The notes beneath the pieces are model-generated. The model ran no database searches, was not told the DNA's origin, and saw only the letters and a list, made by a program, of their open reading frames with translations. Made by a program: the position numbers and the translations under genes. From the NCBI GenBank assembly GCA_965660635.1, contig CBFIAS010000040.1, positions 1 to 16,482 on the forward strand: DNA of 16,482 bases, given 5' to 3'. Shown piece by piece: positions 14,241 through 16,482 of the stretch. Numbering within the stretch: position 1 is the first letter of the stretch; each line of letters starts with the position of its first letter. This DNA is from UBA7374 sp965660635 (GTDB taxonomy: Bacteria > Verrucomicrobiota > Verrucomicrobiia > Opitutales > Coraliomargaritaceae).

Positions 14241-15235
14241 ATATCTGCATACTTGGCGCCGGCGCCTGGGGCACGGCCATGGCCTTGCACCTCGAGCGTT
14301 GCGGACACTCCGTTACCCTGGTTCCCCGGCGGATGGAGCAGGCGCTGGCCTTGGCGTCGGGCCGTGAAAACACCGACTACCTCCCGGGCCACAAGCTGCC
14401 CGGCAGCATCCAGATCGGCTTCGAGCCGGAGCCTGTTCTGATGGAGGCCGAGGCGGTCTTCCTGGCCTGTCCTTCCAAGGCCCTGCGGGCGCTCTGCGGG
14501 CAGTTGGTCGATTCACTGGAAAGCGCCTGGCAATTGAAGTTGTTTGTCGTCCTTTGCAAGGGGCTCGATGCCGGGACATTGCAAACCCCCTCGGAGACCG
14601 TGCGTGAGTTCTTCCCCGGTATTGCTTGCGCGGCCTTGTCCGGCCCGACCTGGGCGGCCGAGGTCGCCGCGGCCAAGCCCACTGCGATCACCCTGGCTGT
14701 GGAGGATGGGTTTACCGCTGCGGCTCGATACCAGGAAGCCTTCAGCAGCGGCTCGCTCCGTGTCTACCGGAGCCAGGACCTGCGTGGAACCGAGCTGGGC
14801 GGAACCCTGAAAAACATCTACGCCATCGCCTCCGGAATCTGCGACGGGCTGCAACTGGGGGACAACGCCAAGGCCGCCCTGCTCACCCGCAGCCTCAATG
14901 AAATGGTAGCGATCGGTGAACTGCTTGGCGGGCAGCGGGCCACCTTTCATGGTCTCAGCGGGTTTGGCGACCTGGTGGCTACTTGCACCGGTTCCTGGAG
15001 CCGGAACCGCACATTCGGCGAGGAACTCGCCCGCGGCACTCCGCCCAAGGAGTTGATAGAGAACCGCAAGACAGTGGTCGAAGGCTACCGGGCGGCCCAT
15101 TGCATGAAGCAGCTCTGCGACGAGCGGCAAGTCGATGCGCCGATCCTCGGGCAGATTCACGCCATCCTCTACGAGGGGAAAAATCCGCTGGCCGCGCTTC
15201 AAGCCTTGATGAGCCGCGACCTGAAGCCTGAATAG
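14237..15235 (+). CDS. gpsA: Glycerol-3-phosphate dehydrogenase [NAD(P)+]
   Basis: Reduces dihydroxyacetone phosphate to sn-glycerol 3-phosphate, the backbone of membrane phospholipids; cytosolic. The 332 aa agree with the family (E. coli 339). The N-terminal Rossmann motif is GAGAWGTAM (7-15); CKGL (107-110), LSGPTWAAEV (134-143), the catalytic lysine K192 in ELGGTLKNIYAIASG (186-200), GDNAKAALLTR (208-218) and SRNRTFGEEL (255-264) follow in the usual order. The ATG overlaps the panB stop by four bases, which supports the start and an operon. The SET gene begins 30 bases after its stop. Confidence 0.96.
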   Translation: MNICILGAGAWGTAMALHLERCGHSVTLVPRRMEQALALASGRENTDYLPGHKLPGSIQIGFEPEPVLMEAEAVFLACPSKALRALCGQLVDSLESAWQLKLFVVLCKGLDAGTLQTPSETVREFFPGIACAALSGPTWAAEVAAAKPTAITLAVEDGFTAAARYQEAFSSGSLRVYRSQDLRGTELGGTLKNIYAIASGICDGLQLGDNAKAALLTRSLNEMVAIGELLGGQRATFHGLSGFGDLVATCTGSWSRNRTFGEELARGTPPKELIENRKTVVEGYRAAHCMKQLCDERQVDAPILGQIHAILYEGKNPLAALQALMSRDLKPE

Positions 15236-15265
15236 ACCCGCACTTTTCCAACACCAGCCAAGCAA

Positions 15266-15808
15266 ATGCCAAAGAAGCTCTACAAGGTCGCCGAGTCGTC
15301 CATCCACCAAAGCGGTCTCTTTGCCGCAGCCAAGATCAAGGCGGGCACAGACATCCTGCAATACGTCGGGGAAAAGATCTCCAAGGAGGAATCCACCCGG
15401 CGCGCGCTGGAGTGGGAAGCGTCCGCCCGCAAGAGCGGTGAGGGGCTGGTCTATATCTTTGAACTGGACGACGAGTGGGACATCGACGGGCGCGAGGGCG
15501 ACAACCCGGCCCGCTACATGAACCACTCCTGCGACGGCAATTGCGAGGCGATCAACTACGAGGGCGAGATCTGGATCACCGCCCGTAGGGACATCGCCCG
15601 GGACGAGGAACTGGTCTACGATTACGGCTACGACATGGAGCACTTCCTCGACCACCCCTGCCGTTGCGGCTCAAAGAACTGCATCGGCTACATCGTCCGG
15701 GAGGACCAGCGGCAAAAGGTCAAGCAACTGCTCAAGCGTAAGAAGAAGAAAAAGTCGAAAAAGGCCGGAGCCAAAGCGTCGAAGGGAAAGAAGCCGAAGA
15801 AGCGTTAG
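15266..15808 (+). CDS. SET-domain protein-lysine methyltransferase with lysine-rich tail
   Basis: A 180-aa compact SET protein that should transfer methyl groups from S-adenosylmethionine to lysine in a protein. Visible motifs: SGLFAAAKIKAG (16-27, SET start), YVGEKIS (33-39), RYMNHSCDGNCEA (83-95, with the NHSC knot), DEELVYDYGYD (113-123), and a post-SET zinc cluster CRCGSKNC (132-139: C132, C134, C139, to join with C89). The last 25 residues are almost only K, with A, S, G, P and R, like a histone H1-type tail. Family knowledge: eukaryotic members methylate histones, and chlamydial SET proteins have been reported to act on histone-like proteins; the target here is unknown. The gene lies 30 bases after gpsA, so it is probably co-transcribed with panB-gpsA. 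The start is the first ATG; no strong ribosome site is seen. Confidence 0.92.
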   Translation: MPKKLYKVAESSIHQSGLFAAAKIKAGTDILQYVGEKISKEESTRRALEWEASARKSGEGLVYIFELDDEWDIDGREGDNPARYMNHSCDGNCEAINYEGEIWITARRDIARDEELVYDYGYDMEHFLDHPCRCGSKNCIGYIVREDQRQKVKQLLKRKKKKKSKKAGAKASKGKKPKKR

Positions 15809-15809
15809 G

Positions 15810-15823
15810 CCGGGTTAGCCCGG
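15810..15823 (+). terminator. Possible weak terminator after the SET gene
   Basis: CCGGG-TTAG-CCCGG, a perfect 5-bp GC stem with a 4-base loop, begins one base after the SET stop codon. It is followed by 'tacattt' rather than a proper T-run, so it is at best a weak intrinsic terminator. Confidence 0.35.
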
Positions 15824-15877
15824 TACATTTCAGGACCAAGCTTTTATGCCTGATTGAACCAGGTTTGTCCGTTGCAT

Positions 15878-16057
15878 TGGATGAGCCTCCGTTTCCCTGT
15901 TACTCCGTGTGAGATAAAAGAGCGTCGTGCACGTGCGGATCCGGATCCGGTTTTCACACACAGCCAAAATGGATGAAGAAAGGCTATCCACAGATTCACG
16001 AGGATGCGCTCAGATCATAGAAGCTTGGCCCACGAATCATTTTTTATAATGCATCCC
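15878..16057. repeat. Composite intergenic repeat, diverged copy C
   Basis: A third, diverged copy of the unit seen at 489-740 and 773-1071, in the same orientation. Shared parts: 'ggatgagcc' followed by a C-rich stretch, the box 'ctccgtgtgagataaaag' + 'cgtcgtgcac' (15903-15932), and the end box 'gatcatagaagcttggccc' to 'cgaatcattttttataatg' and 'catccc' (16013-16057). The middle (15933-16000) differs and contains the palindrome CCGGATCCGG (15941-15950). The hexamer head is missing here; a hexamer array lies instead further right at 16311. No gene is seen from 15809 to 16482. Confidence 0.75.
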
Positions 16058-16080
16058 TTGGCGTTTGCGTGGGATTAGGT

Positions 16081-16106
16081 CCTGAACTTGCCTCCTGAAC
16101 TTGCCA
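16081..16106. repeat. 13-base tandem duplication
   Basis: CCTGAACTTGCCT is followed directly by CCTGAACTTGCCA, a 13-base tandem duplication with one difference, between repeat copy C and the heptamer array. Confidence 0.7.
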
Positions 16107-16116
16107 CTTATCCGTT

Positions 16117-16151
16117 CGACGTTCGACGTTCGACGTTCGATGTTCAACGTT
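16117..16151. repeat. CGACGTT heptamer tandem array (5 units)
   Basis: Five head-to-tail 7-base units: three CGACGTT, then CGATGTT and CAACGTT. It is the same unit as at 1101-1149, and as on the left it follows a copy of the composite repeat end box (60 bases after it here, 30 there). Confidence 0.85.
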
Positions 16152-16160
16152 CCTTCCGTG

Positions 16161-16189
16161 CTCCGTGTGAGATAAAAGTGCGTCGTGCA
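16161..16189. repeat. Isolated copy of the gtgtgagataaa box
   Basis: A 29-base copy of the composite-repeat box (compare 15903-15931, one difference), standing alone directly after the heptamer array without the following end box. It shows that the box can occur as a separate module. Confidence 0.65.
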
Positions 16190-16310
16190 AGTATTCCCGG
16201 ACGACAGTGGGCAACCGTCCCTGGAAACCTCAACCAGGTCATGCCTTTGTACATTGGTATTGTTTCCTCCCTGAGCCGAAGCCAGCGAAGCGGAAATCGC
16301 ACTCGAACTC

Positions 16311-16388
<78 letters not shown>

Positions 16389-16482
16389 GAGCCCAAAGGC
16401 TCCATAAATAACCAAGCGGCTAGTTCATTGTCGTGCTTTCGTTTTGCCATAGTCCTGTTCGGTTTATACCAACAGAACTCTC

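Noticed and set aside
14513..15655. 380-codon minus-strand open frame opposite gpsA and the SET gene
   Set aside because: It spans two well-supported genes and their spacer and shows no recognisable domain.
15984..15992. DnaA-box-like CTATCCACA
   Set aside because: A single 8-of-9 match without further boxes, AT-rich unwinding region or dnaA/dnaN neighbours; not evidence for an origin.

Overview
The window is a chromosomal segment of a GC-rich bacterium that I would place in the Verrucomicrobia (Opitutae / Puniceicoccales-like). This rests on three things: a double-length fused UvrA, a SET-domain lysine methyltransferase with a post-SET cysteine cluster, and intergenic DNA built from short tandem units (CGACGTT heptamers, GATTTC-type hexamers). 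The placement is inferred from gene content, not from a database search.

Layout, left to right. Positions 1-470 are the end of an rRNA operon on the plus strand: 23S 3' end, short spacer with a hairpin, 5S rRNA, and a strong intrinsic terminator. Positions 471-1160 hold no credible gene. They contain two nearly identical copies of a composite repeat (hexamer array + conserved boxes) and a heptamer tandem array that stops 11 bases short of the uvrA stop codon. Positions 1161-7276 (minus) carry the fused uvrA (1817 aa, four ATPase modules) preceded by a TetR-family regulator. A divergent short-chain dehydrogenase (7380-8144, plus) shares with tetR an intergenic region containing two similar palindromes, so this is a typical autoregulated tetR/SDR pair. 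A RecD2-type helicase (8211-10547, minus) converges on it. From 10812 everything is on the plus strand: a large membrane protein of the O-antigen ligase/polymerase type with a TPR-like tail, panB (pantothenate synthesis), gpsA (glycerol-3-phosphate for phospholipids) and the SET-domain gene. panB-gpsA overlap by ATGA and the SET gene follows after 30 bases, so these three look like one operon. Positions 15809-16482 are again repeat-rich and carry the same kinds of modules as the left end.

Functionally the window is mostly housekeeping: ribosomal RNA, DNA repair (UvrA, RecD2), envelope glycan and lipid precursor synthesis, and cofactor synthesis. The most unusual items are the internal asymmetry of the fused UvrA, the SET methyltransferase with a histone-like lysine tail, and the modular repeat family that brackets the 15-kb gene block. 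I did not find a defence system, CRISPR array, prophage, insertion sequence or tRNA gene.
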